From assembly GCA_030697175.1 (NCBI GenBank), contig JAUYQR010000020.1:1-64000 (forward strand): DNA of 64,000 nucleotides. Direction: 5' to 3'. Both the position numbers and the translations under genes were made by a program. This DNA comes from Paracoccaceae bacterium. Its GTDB lineage: Bacteria; Pseudomonadota; Alphaproteobacteria; Rhodobacterales; Rhodobacteraceae. Under the pieces are notes generated by a model that was not told the origin of the DNA, did not search any database, and worked only from the letters and a program-made list of their open reading frames with translations. This document shows positions 25,760 to 35,141 of the stretch, in pieces (within the stretch, counting starts at the first letter, position 1; each line of letters starts with the position of its first letter).

Positions 25760-27214
25760 ATGAGCGACACCGACAGCCAGACCGTCTTTGTCCGCCACCA
25801 GATGCTGGACCCGCAGCTTGCCCCCGTCACCGAACGCGGCGCGGTCAAGTGGATGCGCGAGAACCTGTTTTCCGGCACGTTCAACACCATCCTCACGCTG
25901 CTCGGCATCGGCGCGGTCTACTACCTCGTGTCAGCCTCGCTGCCCTGGCTGCTGAACGGGGTCTGGAACGCCAACTCGCTGTCCGAATGCCGCCAGATCA
26001 TCGCCGACAACGGTGGCACCACCGGGGCCTGCTGGGCGCTGATCAAGGCACGCTGGCATCAGTTCCTGTTCGGCTTCTATCCGCAGGATTCCTACTGGCG
26101 TCCCGTCCTCGCCTTCGGCCTCCTGTTCGTCGCCCTTGCGCCGGTGCTTTACTGGAACGACCGCAAGGGCGCGATCATGGTCGCTGTCTCCGGCGTCCTC
26201 ACCGTGCTGGCGATGATCGGCCTGTCCTCGCCCGGCACGGTCGACCTTTTCACCATCGTGCTGATGGCGGCGCTGTTCGCGCTTGCCTGGGTGATGCCCA
26301 AAAAGCTGGTCCTCGTCACGCTTGTCTACCCGTTCGTCGCCTTCTTCCTCTTGTGGGGCGGGCCGATTGCGGGGCCGATCTCTGTGCTGCTCGGGCTTGC
26401 CGCCGCCGCGTGGCTGGTGATGGCCCTCCAACCCAGAATCGGCTCGATCCTTGCCACGATCTTGGCTGTCGTCGCCGTGGCGCTGCTGTTCCTCGGCCCT
26501 TACCCGCTGACCTCGCTCCTCTCCAGCGCGTTGCAGACCGTTACCGGCTGGGGCCTTCCGGCGGTCAACTCCGACCAGTTCGGGGGCTTCCTTCTGGCCT
26601 TCGTCATCGGCATCACCTCGATCTCGTTCTCGCTGCCGATCGGTGTGATCCTGGCGCTGGGCCGCCAGTCCGACATGTTCCTGGTGAAAACCCTCTCCGT
26701 CGGGTTCATCGAATTCATCCGCGGCGTGCCGTTGATCACGCTTCTCTTCACCGCTTCGCTCCTGCTGCAATACTTCCTGCCGCCGCAGACCAACTTCGAC
26801 CTCATCCTGCGCGTCATCATCCTCGCCACGCTTTTCTCCGCAGCCTATCTGGCCGAGGTGATCCGGGGTGGTCTCGCCGCCCTGCCGCGCGGGCAGTATG
26901 AGGCGTCGGATGCACTTGGTCTGAACTACTGGCAGGCGCAGCGCCTGATCATCATGCCGCAGGCGCTCAAGATCTCGATCCCCGGCATCGTCTCCACCTT
27001 CATTGGCCTGTTCAAGGACACCACGCTGGTTTCCTTCGTGGGCCTCCTCGATCCGCTCAGGGGCGTGACCACCATCGTTCGCGCCGACATCAACTGGAAG
27101 GGCATCTACTGGGAGCCCTACATCTTCGTCGGCGTCATCTTCTTTGTCATCTGCTTCGGCATGTCGCGGTACTCGATGTACCTTGAGCGCAAGCTGAAGA
27201 CCGACCACCGGTAA
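25760..27214 (+). CDS. bztC: Amino-acid ABC transporter, permease 2
   Basis: The 484-residue polytopic protein matches BztC/AapM. A long N-terminal region contains several extra membrane segments. The permease core has the EAA loop [20 protein letters not shown] and the following [19 protein letters not shown]. It pairs with BztB. AAGGAGCGTTGAG precedes the ATG within the bztB end, so the two are coupled. Confidence 0.92.
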   Translation: MSDTDSQTVFVRHQMLDPQLAPVTERGAVKWMRENLFSGTFNTILTLLGIGAVYYLVSASLPWLLNGVWNANSLSECRQIIADNGGTTGACWALIKARWHQFLFGFYPQDSYWRPVLAFGLLFVALAPVLYWNDRKGAIMVAVSGVLTVLAMIGLSSPGTVDLFTIVLMAALFALAWVMPKKLVLVTLVYPFVAFFLLWGGPIAGPISVLLGLAAAAWLVMALQPRIGSILATILAVVAVALLFLGPYPLTSLLSSALQTVTGWGLPAVNSDQFGGFLLAFVIGITSISFSLPIGVILALGRQSDMFLVKTLSVGFIEFIRGVPLITLLFTASLLLQYFLPPQTNFDLILRVIILATLFSAAYLAEVIRGGLAALPRGQYEASDALGLNYWQAQRLIIMPQALKISIPGIVSTFIGLFKDTTLVSFVGLLDPLRGVTTIVRADINWKGIYWEPYIFVGVIFFVICFGMSRYSMYLERKLKTDHR

Positions 27215-27224
27215 GGGACACATC

Positions 27225-27995
27225 ATGGCTGAAGCTATCGCAAGAATGCAGGTCTCGGACGAGGTCGCGATCCAGATTCAAGGGATGAACAAGTGGTACG
27301 GCACCTTCCACGTTCTGCGCGACATCAACATGACCGTGATGCGTGGCGAACGGATCGTGGTCTGCGGCCCGTCAGGCTCAGGCAAATCCACCTTGATCCG
27401 CTGCATCAACCGGCTTGAGGAACACCAGCAGGGCCACATCGTCGTCGATGGCACGGAACTGACCTCCGACATCAAGAACATCGACAAGGTCCGCTCCGAG
27501 GTCGGGATGGTGTTCCAGCATTTCAACCTCTTTCCGCACCTGACCATCCTCGAAAACCTGACGCTCGCGCCGATCTGGGTCCGCAAGGTGCCAAAGCGCG
27601 AGGCCGAGGAAACCGCGATGTATTTCCTGCAAAAGGTCAAGATCCCGGAGCAGGCGCACAAATACCCCGGCCAGCTATCGGGCGGCCAGCAGCAGCGCGT
27701 CGCCATCGCCCGCAGCTTGTGCATGAAGCCGCGCATCATGCTGTTCGACGAACCCACCTCCGCGCTCGACCCCGAGATGATCAAGGAAGTGCTCGACACC
27801 ATGATCCAGCTTGCCGAAGAAGGCATGACGATGATCTGCGTGACGCACGAGATGGGCTTTGCCCAGGCCGTGGCGAACCGGGTGATCTTCATGGATCAGG
27901 GCCAGATCGTCGAACAGAACGCCCCGAAGGAATTTTTCAACAATCCGCAGTCCGACCGGACCAAGCTGTTCCTCAGCCAGATTCTGGGTCACTGA
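27225..27995 (+). CDS. bztD: Amino-acid ABC transporter, ATP-binding protein
   Basis: The 256-residue ATPase has Walker [10 protein letters not shown], signature [15 protein letters not shown] and Walker [14 protein letters not shown] followed by the H-loop CVTHEMGFA. It energises amino-acid uptake by the BztBC channel. It follows bztC by ten bases with AAGGGACACATC as ribosome-binding site and completes the bztABCD operon. Confidence 0.95.
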   Translation: MAEAIARMQVSDEVAIQIQGMNKWYGTFHVLRDINMTVMRGERIVVCGPSGSGKSTLIRCINRLEEHQQGHIVVDGTELTSDIKNIDKVRSEVGMVFQHFNLFPHLTILENLTLAPIWVRKVPKREAEETAMYFLQKVKIPEQAHKYPGQLSGGQQQRVAIARSLCMKPRIMLFDEPTSALDPEMIKEVLDTMIQLAEEGMTMICVTHEMGFAQAVANRVIFMDQGQIVEQNAPKEFFNNPQSDRTKLFLSQILGH

Positions 27996-28001
27996 CGCGC
28001 A

Positions 28002-28406
28002 ATGACCCGCCTGCTGCTGTTCGCGGTAGCGATTGCGGTGGCGGGCTTCTTTGCGCTGTATTTCGTGATCGGCTCGGCCTTCATGCTGGGCGAGCCGCTT
28101 CCGCATGGGCAGCACATTTCCAATGTGTTCGGGCTCCTTGGCTTTGTCGGGCCGCTCATCCTCGTGTGCGTGCATTTCGTCACGACAACACCCGACTGGA
28201 CGCTTCGGGCGCGCAAGCGCATGCTCTGGGCCTACGGCTTCATCGTGTTGGTTGCCTTTGTCGGCGTCGCGCCCCAACTCTTCTTCGCTGAAACGCGGCT
28301 TCCGGTTGCCGAAGAGATGGCGAAGCTGGCGGTCTGGTGCGGCCTTTGTGGCGCGCCGATCATCGCCGCGTGGCTCAACGCCGTGGGCGATCAGCGACCG
28401 AAGTGA
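28002..28406 (+). CDS. Hypothetical four-helix membrane protein
   Basis: The 134-residue product has four predicted membrane helices (about residues 4-24, 43-62, 75-92 and 107-126) and little else. I do not recognise a family. It starts six bases after bztD in the same direction and may be the last gene of the transporter operon. A role in transport is not implied by sequence. Confidence 0.65.
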   Translation: MTRLLLFAVAIAVAGFFALYFVIGSAFMLGEPLPHGQHISNVFGLLGFVGPLILVCVHFVTTTPDWTLRARKRMLWAYGFIVLVAFVGVAPQLFFAETRLPVAEEMAKLAVWCGLCGAPIIAAWLNAVGDQRPK

Positions 28407-28427
28407 TCCGGTCGCGGTTTGGGCTGG

Positions 28428-28592
28428 TCAGCCGTTCTTCTTCGCCTCGGCCGCCGCCTTCATCCGCTCCAGCAACTCGGCCTTGGCCTTCTTCGCCGCC
28501 TCTGCTGCCTCGGCGGCGGTCTGGTTCTTGCCTTCCTTGTTCTTCGGTTCGTGCTTGCCACCCTTGGGGTTGCCCGATTTGCCGTAGTCCAT
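28428..28592 (-). CDS. Small basic/acidic helical protein, 54 aa
   Basis: A 55-codon frame begins ATG at 28592 after a good GGAAGGACATAGC ribosome-binding site and stops with TGA at 28428. The product starts MDYGKSGNPKGGKHEPKNKE and continues as an Ala/Lys/Glu-rich amphipathic helix ending AAAEAKKNG. Similar Lys-rich small proteins of unknown role occur in Rhodobacteraceae. It is cytoplasmic and probably disordered at the N-terminus. It is convergent with the preceding membrane-protein gene. Confidence 0.65.
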   Translation of the reverse strand: MDYGKSGNPKGGKHEPKNKEGKNQTAAEAAEAAKKAKAELLERMKAAAEAKKNG

Positions 28593-28681
28593 GCTATGTC
28601 CTTCCGATCGCTTTGCGCCGAAATGCCTGAACGGGGGCCGGTTCGCAAGCGGCCATTCTACGGCGGCGGTTGCCCAGATCC

Positions 28682-28755
28682 GTTAACAAGATGCTAATGG
28701 CGGTGTGCAAGCCCTTGAAATCGTTGTGGCACACCAAGTGTCCCACGGTGGGACA
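28682..28755 (+). repeat. Intergenic repeat, copy 2
   Basis: The same elements as at 12597-12670 occur in the same order and spacing within one base: GTTAACAA, CAAGCC, TTGAAAT and the palindrome GTGTCCCACGGTGGGACA. It lies just downstream of the minus-strand phosphatase gene, where the palindrome could also act as a terminator. Confidence 0.7.
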
Positions 28756-28757
28756 GG

Positions 28758-29261
28758 CTAGGCCACGATCTCGCGGGGAACCACGAAATCTACCGTCACC
28801 CCCTGCCCAAAGCGTACCTCGGCCCAAGCATCGACCAGAAAATCCACCACCAGCGTCGCCCCGGTCGGATATCGGGTAAACTCCGGGCTGACCGGGGTAT
28901 GGGCCACCAGCCGATGGGCAAATTCCGCGATGCCGGGGTTGTGCCCGATCATCATCACCGTCTCCCCCACCGCGTGCTGAAGGACGGCCATCATCACATC
29001 CGGCCCCGCATGATACAGCGCCGGCTTCAACTCCAGCACCGGCGCGCCGGGCAGGGCGGGGGCGATCCCGGAAAAGGTCTTCCGCGTCCGCACCGCATCG
29101 GAACACAAGACCTCGTCCGGCACATAGCCCCGGCTCGCCAGCCATTGCCCCAGGTCCGCCGCCGCCGCCTTGCCCCGCTCGTTCAGAGGGCGGTCATGGT
29201 CAGGGGTGAGCGGATCATCCCAGGAAGATTTCGCATGCCGCGTCAGGATCAACCGCTTCAT
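28758..29261 (-). CDS. Histidine phosphatase family protein (SixA-like)
   Basis: The 167-residue product has the phosphoglycerate-mutase-like catalytic motif LTRHAKSSW (RHG-type, residues 6-14) and the second histidine in MMIGHNPGIAEFAHRL. It is close in size to SixA-type phosphohistidine phosphatases, but the substrate is not established. The start MKRLILTRHAK overlaps the stop of the ferredoxin-like gene by four bases, so both belong to one minus-strand transcript. Confidence 0.85.
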   Translation of the reverse strand: MKRLILTRHAKSSWDDPLTPDHDRPLNERGKAAAADLGQWLASRGYVPDEVLCSDAVRTRKTFSGIAPALPGAPVLELKPALYHAGPDVMMAVLQHAVGETVMMIGHNPGIAEFAHRLVAHTPVSPEFTRYPTGATLVVDFLVDAWAEVRFGQGVTVDFVVPREIVA

Positions 29262-29956
29262 TTGTGGAATTGCCTCATGTGATAGGCCGACTGTTCTGCC
29301 ATCCTTGCATAGGTCTGCGACACCGGGCAAGCACGCCGCACCGCGCAGCCCCGATCAAGGCAATCCGTCCCCTCAACCGTATCAAGAAAGGCGTGACACG
29401 CCGGCACGTCGTACCCCGCCCCGGTCAGGGCGCCTGCCGGGCAGGCGGTCAGGCAGGGTGCCGCGCACCCGTCACAAGGCCTCGCCGATGCCGGCGGAAG
29501 TTCCAGCGCCTCCTTCAATGCCAGCGCCCCGCGAAAGCTGACCATCAGCCCCTGCTCGGCATGCACCAACAGCCGCACCGGGCTGTCCCACATCCGACCG
29601 GTCCTTAGCGCCCAACGATAAAATGGGTGCCACGGCGGCCCGCCAAAGGGAAAGAGGGCCTTCGCACCCAGATCACAGGCCAGCCGCCCGATCACCCGGC
29701 GCGACCAGCGGTCCACCGGATCAGCCGCGCCGTCCCACTCCGGCTGGCTGGTGACATGCGGCCAATAGCCCGCGCCACCCGGGCCGATCAACAGCAGGGT
29801 GCGCGTCCCGCCCGGCAGAGTGTCATCGTCCTCGCAGACAAAGCCACCAAGGACGGCTAGCCGATGGTCCGCCAAACGCGCTTCGATATCCGGCAGCGTC
29901 AGCGGAACGGCAGCCACAGGCTCCACCCCAATCTTGTTGGTCGGTCGTCCTGCCAT
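29258..29956 (-). CDS. Ferredoxin-like iron-sulfur protein
   Basis: The roughly 232-residue product has cysteine clusters CDGCAAPCLTACPAGAL and CLDRGCAVRRACPVSQ in its C-terminal third, arranged as for [4Fe-4S] clusters and reminiscent of epoxyqueuosine-reductase C-termini. The N-terminal part has no cofactor motif I recognise. Its function is unknown; the family is often annotated simply as ferredoxin. The ATG at 29956 lies inside the upstream hydroxylase gene (58-base overlap), and GTG codons further in could be the real start. Confidence 0.7.
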   Translation of the reverse strand: MAGRPTNKIGVEPVAAVPLTLPDIEARLADHRLAVLGGFVCEDDDTLPGGTRTLLLIGPGGAGYWPHVTSQPEWDGAADPVDRWSRRVIGRLACDLGAKALFPFGGPPWHPFYRWALRTGRMWDSPVRLLVHAEQGLMVSFRGALALKEALELPPASARPCDGCAAPCLTACPAGALTGAGYDVPACHAFLDTVEGTDCLDRGCAVRRACPVSQTYARMAEQSAYHMRQFHK

Positions 29957-30687
29957 TCCAGCCCCAGCACCATTCCGTCATGCCCCGCCTCTGGCTTCGC
30001 ACGGTAGGTGCGGAAAATCCGGTCCCAGACCGACAGGGCAAAGCCGTAGTTGCTGTCATGCTCGTCGCGTCTCACGGAGTGGTGGATGCGGTGCATGTCG
30101 GGGGTCACGATGACCAGCCGCAAGACCGCGTCCAGCCAGCGGGGCAGGCGCAGGTTCGCGTGATTGAAAAGGGCGGTTCCGTTGAGGATGATCTCGAAGG
30201 CCAGCACAGCCAGAGCAGGCGGGCCGATCAGGTAGACAAGACCGATCTTCAGCCCCATCGAGGCCACGATCTCGACCGGATGAAAACGGACGGCGGTGGT
30301 CACGTCGAAATCGCGGTCAGCATGGTGGACCCGGTGAAAGCGCCAGAACAGCGGCACCTTGTGGGTGACGAGGTGCTGCGCCCAGATCGCGAAGTCGAGG
30401 ATCAGGATCGACAGCAACACTTCGGTCCAGAATGGCCAGGAAAGGGTGTTGAAAAGCCCCCAGCCGTTTCGCCACGCATCAACGGCGGCACCAATGGCAA
30501 GGAACGGCAGGGCGACGGCCATTGCGCGCAACACCAAGCTGTCAATGACGGCGATGACGAGGTTGGTGCCCCAGCGGTTGCGTCGTGGCACCGTGCGAGC
30601 GCGGCGCGGAGCGAGGCTTTCAAGAGCCGCGAAGATGAGGAAAAGCGTCGCGAAAGCGGACAGTCGGATAAGGGCTTCGTTCGACAT
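29899..30687 (-). CDS. Sterol desaturase / fatty-acid hydroxylase family protein
   Basis: The 262-residue membrane protein has the tripartite histidine motifs of the di-iron hydroxylases: HLVTHKVP, RFHRVHHADRDFD and the C-terminal DMHRIHHSVRRDEHDSNYGF. The substrate is probably a lipid, but it cannot be named from sequence. Four or more hydrophobic segments surround the motifs. The start at 30687 follows GGAGCCTGCAA and I rejected a ten-residue longer form. It lies downstream of argB on the same strand. Confidence 0.88.
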   Translation of the reverse strand: MSNEALIRLSAFATLFLIFAALESLAPRRARTVPRRNRWGTNLVIAVIDSLVLRAMAVALPFLAIGAAVDAWRNGWGLFNTLSWPFWTEVLLSILILDFAIWAQHLVTHKVPLFWRFHRVHHADRDFDVTTAVRFHPVEIVASMGLKIGLVYLIGPPALAVLAFEIILNGTALFNHANLRLPRWLDAVLRLVIVTPDMHRIHHSVRRDEHDSNYGFALSVWDRIFRTYRAKPEAGHDGMVLGLEWQDDRPTRLGWSLWLPFR

Positions 30688-30741
30688 TTGCAGGCTCCAT
30701 CGGACCCGTGCCGTCACGGTAGGCGGGCACGCCTTGGATAG

Positions 30742-31641
30742 CTAGCGGCGCACGCGGGGTTTTACGCGGGGTTCGGTGGCGCGGATCTGGCTACCGGCGC
30801 CGTGGTCGGTGAAAAGTTCAAGCAGGCAGGCGTTCGGGATGCGCCCATCAAGTATGGTCACCGCGCGGACGCCTTCTTCGATAGCCTTCAGAGCGGTCTC
30901 GGTCTTCGGGATCATGCCGCCGGCAATCACGCCATCGGCCGTCATCTTGCGGATTTCGTCGGGGGTTATCTGGGTCATTACCTGCCCGTCGGCGTTCTTC
31001 ACGCCGGCAACGTCGGTGAGCAGGAGCAGGCGGTCGGCCTGCAGCGCGCCAGCGATCGCGCCGGCCGCAGTATCGCCGTTGACGTTGAAGGTTTCATTGT
31101 CGGCCATTCCAGTCGCCACGGGTGCCACGACCGGGATGATCCCGGCAGCGTAAAGGTCACGCAGGACCTGCACGTTCATCTCGACCGGGCGGCCCACAAA
31201 GCCAAGCTCGGGATCGTCCGCCTCGCAGACCATCAGGTCGTCGTCTTTGCCCGAGATGCCCACTGCGCGGCCACCGGCATCCATGATAGCCTGGACAATG
31301 CGCTTGTTAACGAGGCCGGACAGGATCATTTCGACGACCTGAACGGTGGCCTTGTCGGTGACGCGCTTGCCGCGGACGAATTCGGACTTGATGCCCAGCT
31401 TTTCCAGCATCTCGTTGATCATGGGGCCGCCCCCGTGGACCACGACCGGGTTCACGCCGACTTGCCGCATCAGCACGATGTCGCGGGCAAATTCGGCCAT
31501 CGCCGCATCATCGCCCATCGCATTTCCGCCAAACTTCACCACAACGACCGCATCGGCATAGCGCTGCAGGTAGGGCAGGGCTTCGGACAGCATCTTGGCG
31601 GTGTTGAGTGCATCTTGCATGGTCAGGGTCTGCTGTTTCAT
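30742..31641 (-). CDS. argB: N-acetylglutamate kinase
   Basis: The 299-residue product has the amino-acid kinase motifs [31 protein letters not shown] and the C-terminal [20 protein letters not shown]. It phosphorylates N-acetyl-L-glutamate in arginine synthesis. The start [16 protein letters not shown] at 31641 is preceded by GGAGGCCGCC and agrees with related proteins; an upstream in-frame ATG was rejected. No other arginine gene is adjacent. Confidence 0.95.
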   Translation of the reverse strand: MKQQTLTMQDALNTAKMLSEALPYLQRYADAVVVVKFGGNAMGDDAAMAEFARDIVLMRQVGVNPVVVHGGGPMINEMLEKLGIKSEFVRGKRVTDKATVQVVEMILSGLVNKRIVQAIMDAGGRAVGISGKDDDLMVCEADDPELGFVGRPVEMNVQVLRDLYAAGIIPVVAPVATGMADNETFNVNGDTAAGAIAGALQADRLLLLTDVAGVKNADGQVMTQITPDEIRKMTADGVIAGGMIPKTETALKAIEEGVRAVTILDGRIPNACLLELFTDHGAGSQIRATEPRVKPRVRR

Positions 31642-31852
31642 GGCGGCCTCCGGGATGGCCGGCACCTTTGGGCAAACGGGAAGAAAACGCAAGGGATGGG
31701 CTGGGAGAGAGGACAATCGACGACTGCGGGATACAAGCGGTTGAAAAGGTTGGGCCTGTCAGGGATGCCGGGGAGTTCTTTGCAGTTTCAAGACCTTGGC
31801 AGCGTGGCGGATTGGGCTTACGAAGGGGGACACCCGGCGCGAGGAGGCAGTC

Positions 31853-32584
31853 ATGGCGGAACAGAAAACGCTCGTCCTGACGGGGGCCAGCCGGGGGATC
31901 GGTCACGCCACGGTCAAGCGGTTCTCGGCGGAAGGCTGGCGGGTGCTGACCTGTTCACGTCAGCCGTTCGATCCGCGCTGCCCGTGGCCCGGGGGCGAGG
32001 ACAATCACATCCAGATCGACCTTGCCGACCCGAAAAAGACCATCGAGGCGATCGAGACGATAAAGGCCAAGGTGAACGGGCGGGTGCACGCGCTGGTGAA
32101 CAATGCCGGTATCAGCCCGAAAGGCGAAGGTGGCAAGCGGTTGAGCACGCTCGATACCGACCTGCGGACGTGGGGCCATGTGTTTCATGTGAACTTTTTC
32201 TCCAGCGTTATACTGGCGCGCGGCTTGCAAGCCGAACTGGCGGCAACCAAAGGGTCGATCGTCAATGTGACGTCGATTGCCGGGGTGCGGGTGCACCCAT
32301 TCGCCGGGGCAGCCTATGCCACGTCGAAGGCGGCGCTTGCCGCGCTGACGCGCGAGATGGCGCATGATTTCGGGCCGCTAGGTGTGCGGGTGAACGCCAT
32401 TGCTCCGGGCGAGGTCGAGACGGCGATCCTGTCACCGGGGACGGACAAGATCGTGGAAAAGCTGCCGATGCAACGTCTGGGCCAGCCGAAGGAAGTGGCC
32501 GATGTGATCTGGTTCCTTTGTTCGGACCAGTCGAGTTATATCTCGGGCGCCGAGATCGAGGTGAACGGGGCGCAGCACGTCTGA
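31853..32584 (+). CDS. Short-chain dehydrogenase/reductase
   Basis: The 243-residue product is a classical SDR. The cofactor motif TGASRGIG is at residues 10-17, NNAG follows LVNNAGISPKGEGG, and the catalytic serine and tyrosine lie in SIVNVTSIAGVRV and AYATSKAAL (YxxxK). The C-terminal NAIAPGEVETAI and SGAEIEVNGAQHV are typical. The substrate is unknown. GGCGCGAGGAGGCAGTC precedes the ATG at 31853. Confidence 0.88.
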   Translation: MAEQKTLVLTGASRGIGHATVKRFSAEGWRVLTCSRQPFDPRCPWPGGEDNHIQIDLADPKKTIEAIETIKAKVNGRVHALVNNAGISPKGEGGKRLSTLDTDLRTWGHVFHVNFFSSVILARGLQAELAATKGSIVNVTSIAGVRVHPFAGAAYATSKAALAALTREMAHDFGPLGVRVNAIAPGEVETAILSPGTDKIVEKLPMQRLGQPKEVADVIWFLCSDQSSYISGAEIEVNGAQHV

Positions 32585-32596
32585 GACCCGCTAGTT

Positions 32597-33136
32597 TCAG
32601 TTCAGCTTTTCAAAGCTCATCGTCACGTCGCCGGCATCGACCCCGAAGCGCTGCATGTAGGCGCGGTTCAACAGCCGGTCGTCGGACAGAAGCCACATCC
32701 AGTCATCAAAGGTCACGCGGACGGTATCGCTCGGCCCGTCTTTCGACGGCACGGGCAGGTCGATGGTGTAGCGCCAGTTGAACCGGTCGCCAGCCTCGCG
32801 GCCCACAGCCTCGCCCACCACTCCGGGGGCAGTGCCGCGCCAAGTGTCGTCGCCGGTCTTGACCAATGTCCACACGCGCTGTTCGGTTGAGCCATCCTCA
32901 TAGACGAAATCTTCGACCAGACGGAGGCGCTCTCCGTTCCAGTCGCCCGTGATCGTCACGTCAAACCGGCGGCGCACGGTACCAAAGACATCCTGGAACT
33001 GACCTTTGGCGACAAGGGTGCCGTCGAAGAACTCCTCCAGGTTCAGCTTTCGGTCGCTGAGGGCCGGGTCGTTGAACGACGGCTTTCCCGTGCAGGCAGC
33101 GAGAACCGTGATTGTGGCGAGGGCGAGAATGCGCAT
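32597..33136 (-). CDS. DUF3833-family lipoprotein
   Basis: The 179-residue product begins MRILALATITVLAACTGKPS, a lipoprotein signal peptide with lipobox LAAC at residues 12-15. The mature part matches DUF3833, with EEFFDGTLVAKGQFQD, TGDWNGERLRLVEDFVYEDG and FDDWMWLLSDDRLLNRAYMQ. The function is unknown; an outer-membrane anchor is expected. The start at 33136 follows AAGGAGCCCGCC. A small unknown frame ends 11 bases upstream on the same strand. Confidence 0.85.
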   Translation of the reverse strand: MRILALATITVLAACTGKPSFNDPALSDRKLNLEEFFDGTLVAKGQFQDVFGTVRRRFDVTITGDWNGERLRLVEDFVYEDGSTEQRVWTLVKTGDDTWRGTAPGVVGEAVGREAGDRFNWRYTIDLPVPSKDGPSDTVRVTFDDWMWLLSDDRLLNRAYMQRFGVDAGDVTMSFEKLN

Positions 33137-33147
33137 GGCGGGCTCCT

Positions 33148-33423
33148 TCACTTCTTATACGGGCGCCACCGGGCTTCGGATGTGTTGCGGGTGGTGCAAG
33201 GGTTTTCAAATGCAAGCAGCGCTGGCAGGTCGTCTTTGGCCAAAACCGTGACGGCATTCTTGAAACTTTCTTTCTCAACCTTTTCCACGGCGGCAGGCTG
33301 GCGGCCACGGCGACGAACCGGCGCCAGTCGATTTTGGGGGGCTTTCTGAGGCCACGGTGAATTCAGAGAATTTGACGCAACTTGTGGCTGAGCGTTAAGG
33401 AACTTCTCATGAACATCTTCCAT
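33148..33423 (-). CDS. Possible small hypothetical protein
   Basis: A 91-residue frame starting MEDVHEKFLNAQPQVASNSL ends in KNAVTVLAKDDLPALLAFEN and a basic tail. It stops 11 bases before the DUF3833 lipoprotein start, which would suit coupling, but its ribosome-binding site is weak and I recognise no family. The N-terminal half is Pro/Arg-rich and low in structure. It may be a chance frame. Confidence 0.35.
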   Translation of the reverse strand: MEDVHEKFLNAQPQVASNSLNSPWPQKAPQNRLAPVRRRGRQPAAVEKVEKESFKNAVTVLAKDDLPALLAFENPCTTRNTSEARWRPYKK

Positions 33424-33476
33424 TTCTGAAGGGCCGGGTGCAGGCATGTCGCCCGCCGGTTTCGGGATGGAATAAT

Positions 33477-34970
33477 ATGAAGACCACCCTTATGCATCTG
33501 CTTGCCGGCTTTGGTCGGGCCGAGTTTCTGGTATTCGTACCTGCCCTTTCCCTTGCTGCCTTCTGGTATGGCGGCGAAGGGGCGATGCTGTTGACCGCGC
33601 TGGCGGTGCCGGCCGTGGTTCTTGTGGCAGGGCTGTCTGTTGCACTGGGCGGCAGTCGCAGTCGCAGCCGCGGCCTTGTCGCCGAGTTGGACAGGGTGCT
33701 GGCTGACAAGGACGGTCTTGGAAGGACCACAGGTTGTTTCGTGATCCAGTTCGACGATCCGGCGGGGCTGATCGAACGCCACGGTCGCAGCACGCAAACT
33801 GAAATCCTCGCCCGCTGCAACGACCGAATTCGCGGTGCGATGCGCTTTGGGGATACCTTGACGGTGCTGGAGGATGGCAGTCTTGCCGTCATGCTTGCCC
33901 CCGTCTTCCGGCTGGATGTGGAGACGATGATCCAGATTGCAGCGCGGATTCAGGGTGTTGTCCAGCAGCCGATCGACCTGCGCGTCGGGGCGGTGCAGGT
34001 CAGCTGTTCCATCGGGTTCTGCCAGGGAAGGCGTGCGCCGGAAGCAACCGGCCGGTCGATGCTGGATGCCGCGCAAATCGCTGTGGACGAGGCGCGTCGT
34101 CACGGGCCGGGCGCGATCCGGGCGTTTTCTCTTGATATGGCCCGCGCCAAGGCAAGCCGCGACGCCTTGCGCGACGGGATGGAGCAGGCGCTTGCCGAAG
34201 GTCAGATCAAGGCATATTTCCAGCCGCAGCTTTCAACTGACACCGGCGAAGTGTCTGGCATGGAGGCGCTGGCGCGCTGGCACCACCCACACCGTGGCTG
34301 CCTGATGCCCGGCGATTTCTTGCCAACGATCGAGGCGAACGGCCTTAGCGCGCAATTGAGCCAGGTGATGTTGCGAGAGGCGTTGCTGGCATTGTCGTCA
34401 TGGGACCGGGCGGGCATTGTCGTCCCGACCATCTCGGTCAATTTTTCGGCAGCAGAACTGGGCGACCCGCATCTGCCCGAGCGGCTGAAATGGGAGCTTG
34501 ACCGTTTTGACCTGACCGCTGATCGCCTGACGATCGAAGTGTTGGAAACCGTCGTTGCAACATCGCAAAGCGATACGATCACCGTCAACATCGCTGCGCT
34601 GGCTGCACTGGGCTGCGGAGTGGACCTTGACGATTTCGGGACCGGACACGCGTCGATCACCAGTATCCGCCGTTTCGCCTTGCGACGCCTGAAAATCGAC
34701 CGAAGCTTCGTGACGGGCGTGGATGTGGACCGTGAGCAACAGAAAATGATTGCGGCTGTACTGTCGTTGGCTGAACGGCTGGGTCTTGAAACAGTGGCCG
34801 AGGGCGTGGAGACGGCTGCTGAACATGCGATGCTTGCTCAACTTGGCTGCGGCCATGTGCAAGGCTACGCCGTTGCCCGTCCGATGCCGATAGAAGAAGC
34901 TTCCGCTTGGTTGGAGCGAATGGCGATACGCGCTTGCTTGCCGCCCTTGCTCGCCAGTCGCGCACGTTAA
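33477..34970 (+). CDS. c-di-GMP phosphodiesterase with degenerate GGDEF and EAL domains
   Basis: The 497-residue product has two N-terminal membrane helices (about residues 15-32 and 36-56) and a GGDEF-like domain. At the signature position it reads EDGSL (residues 132-136), so cyclase activity is unlikely. The EAL domain is intact: EALARWHHP (263-271), VNFSAAEL, DLDDFGTG (to residue 390), LKIDRSF and ETVAEGVE. It should hydrolyse cyclic di-GMP at the inner membrane. The ATG at 33477 follows GGGATGGAATAAT. Confidence 0.9.
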   Translation: MKTTLMHLLAGFGRAEFLVFVPALSLAAFWYGGEGAMLLTALAVPAVVLVAGLSVALGGSRSRSRGLVAELDRVLADKDGLGRTTGCFVIQFDDPAGLIERHGRSTQTEILARCNDRIRGAMRFGDTLTVLEDGSLAVMLAPVFRLDVETMIQIAARIQGVVQQPIDLRVGAVQVSCSIGFCQGRRAPEATGRSMLDAAQIAVDEARRHGPGAIRAFSLDMARAKASRDALRDGMEQALAEGQIKAYFQPQLSTDTGEVSGMEALARWHHPHRGCLMPGDFLPTIEANGLSAQLSQVMLREALLALSSWDRAGIVVPTISVNFSAAELGDPHLPERLKWELDRFDLTADRLTIEVLETVVATSQSDTITVNIAALAALGCGVDLDDFGTGHASITSIRRFALRRLKIDRSFVTGVDVDREQQKMIAAVLSLAERLGLETVAEGVETAAEHAMLAQLGCGHVQGYAVARPMPIEEASAWLERMAIRACLPPLLASRAR

Positions 34971-35141
34971 GCGCTTGTCCTTGTCCAAGGTTGCGCCCGA
35001 TCTCCCGAAAACCCCGGACTAGAAACTGAACCCCAAGAATTGATCGCCCTCTAGCGTGCCGGACAAGGCAAAACCGCTTGACCTTTGGGCCACCCTGTCG
35101 TTGAAGCACGCTGATGCGCGCATGCGGCAAGGTGGTGGCCA

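Noticed and set aside
24373-27226. Long minus-strand frames opposite bztB and bztC
   Set aside because: They mirror the permease genes, are unnaturally Asp/Arg/His-rich and have no ribosome-binding site.
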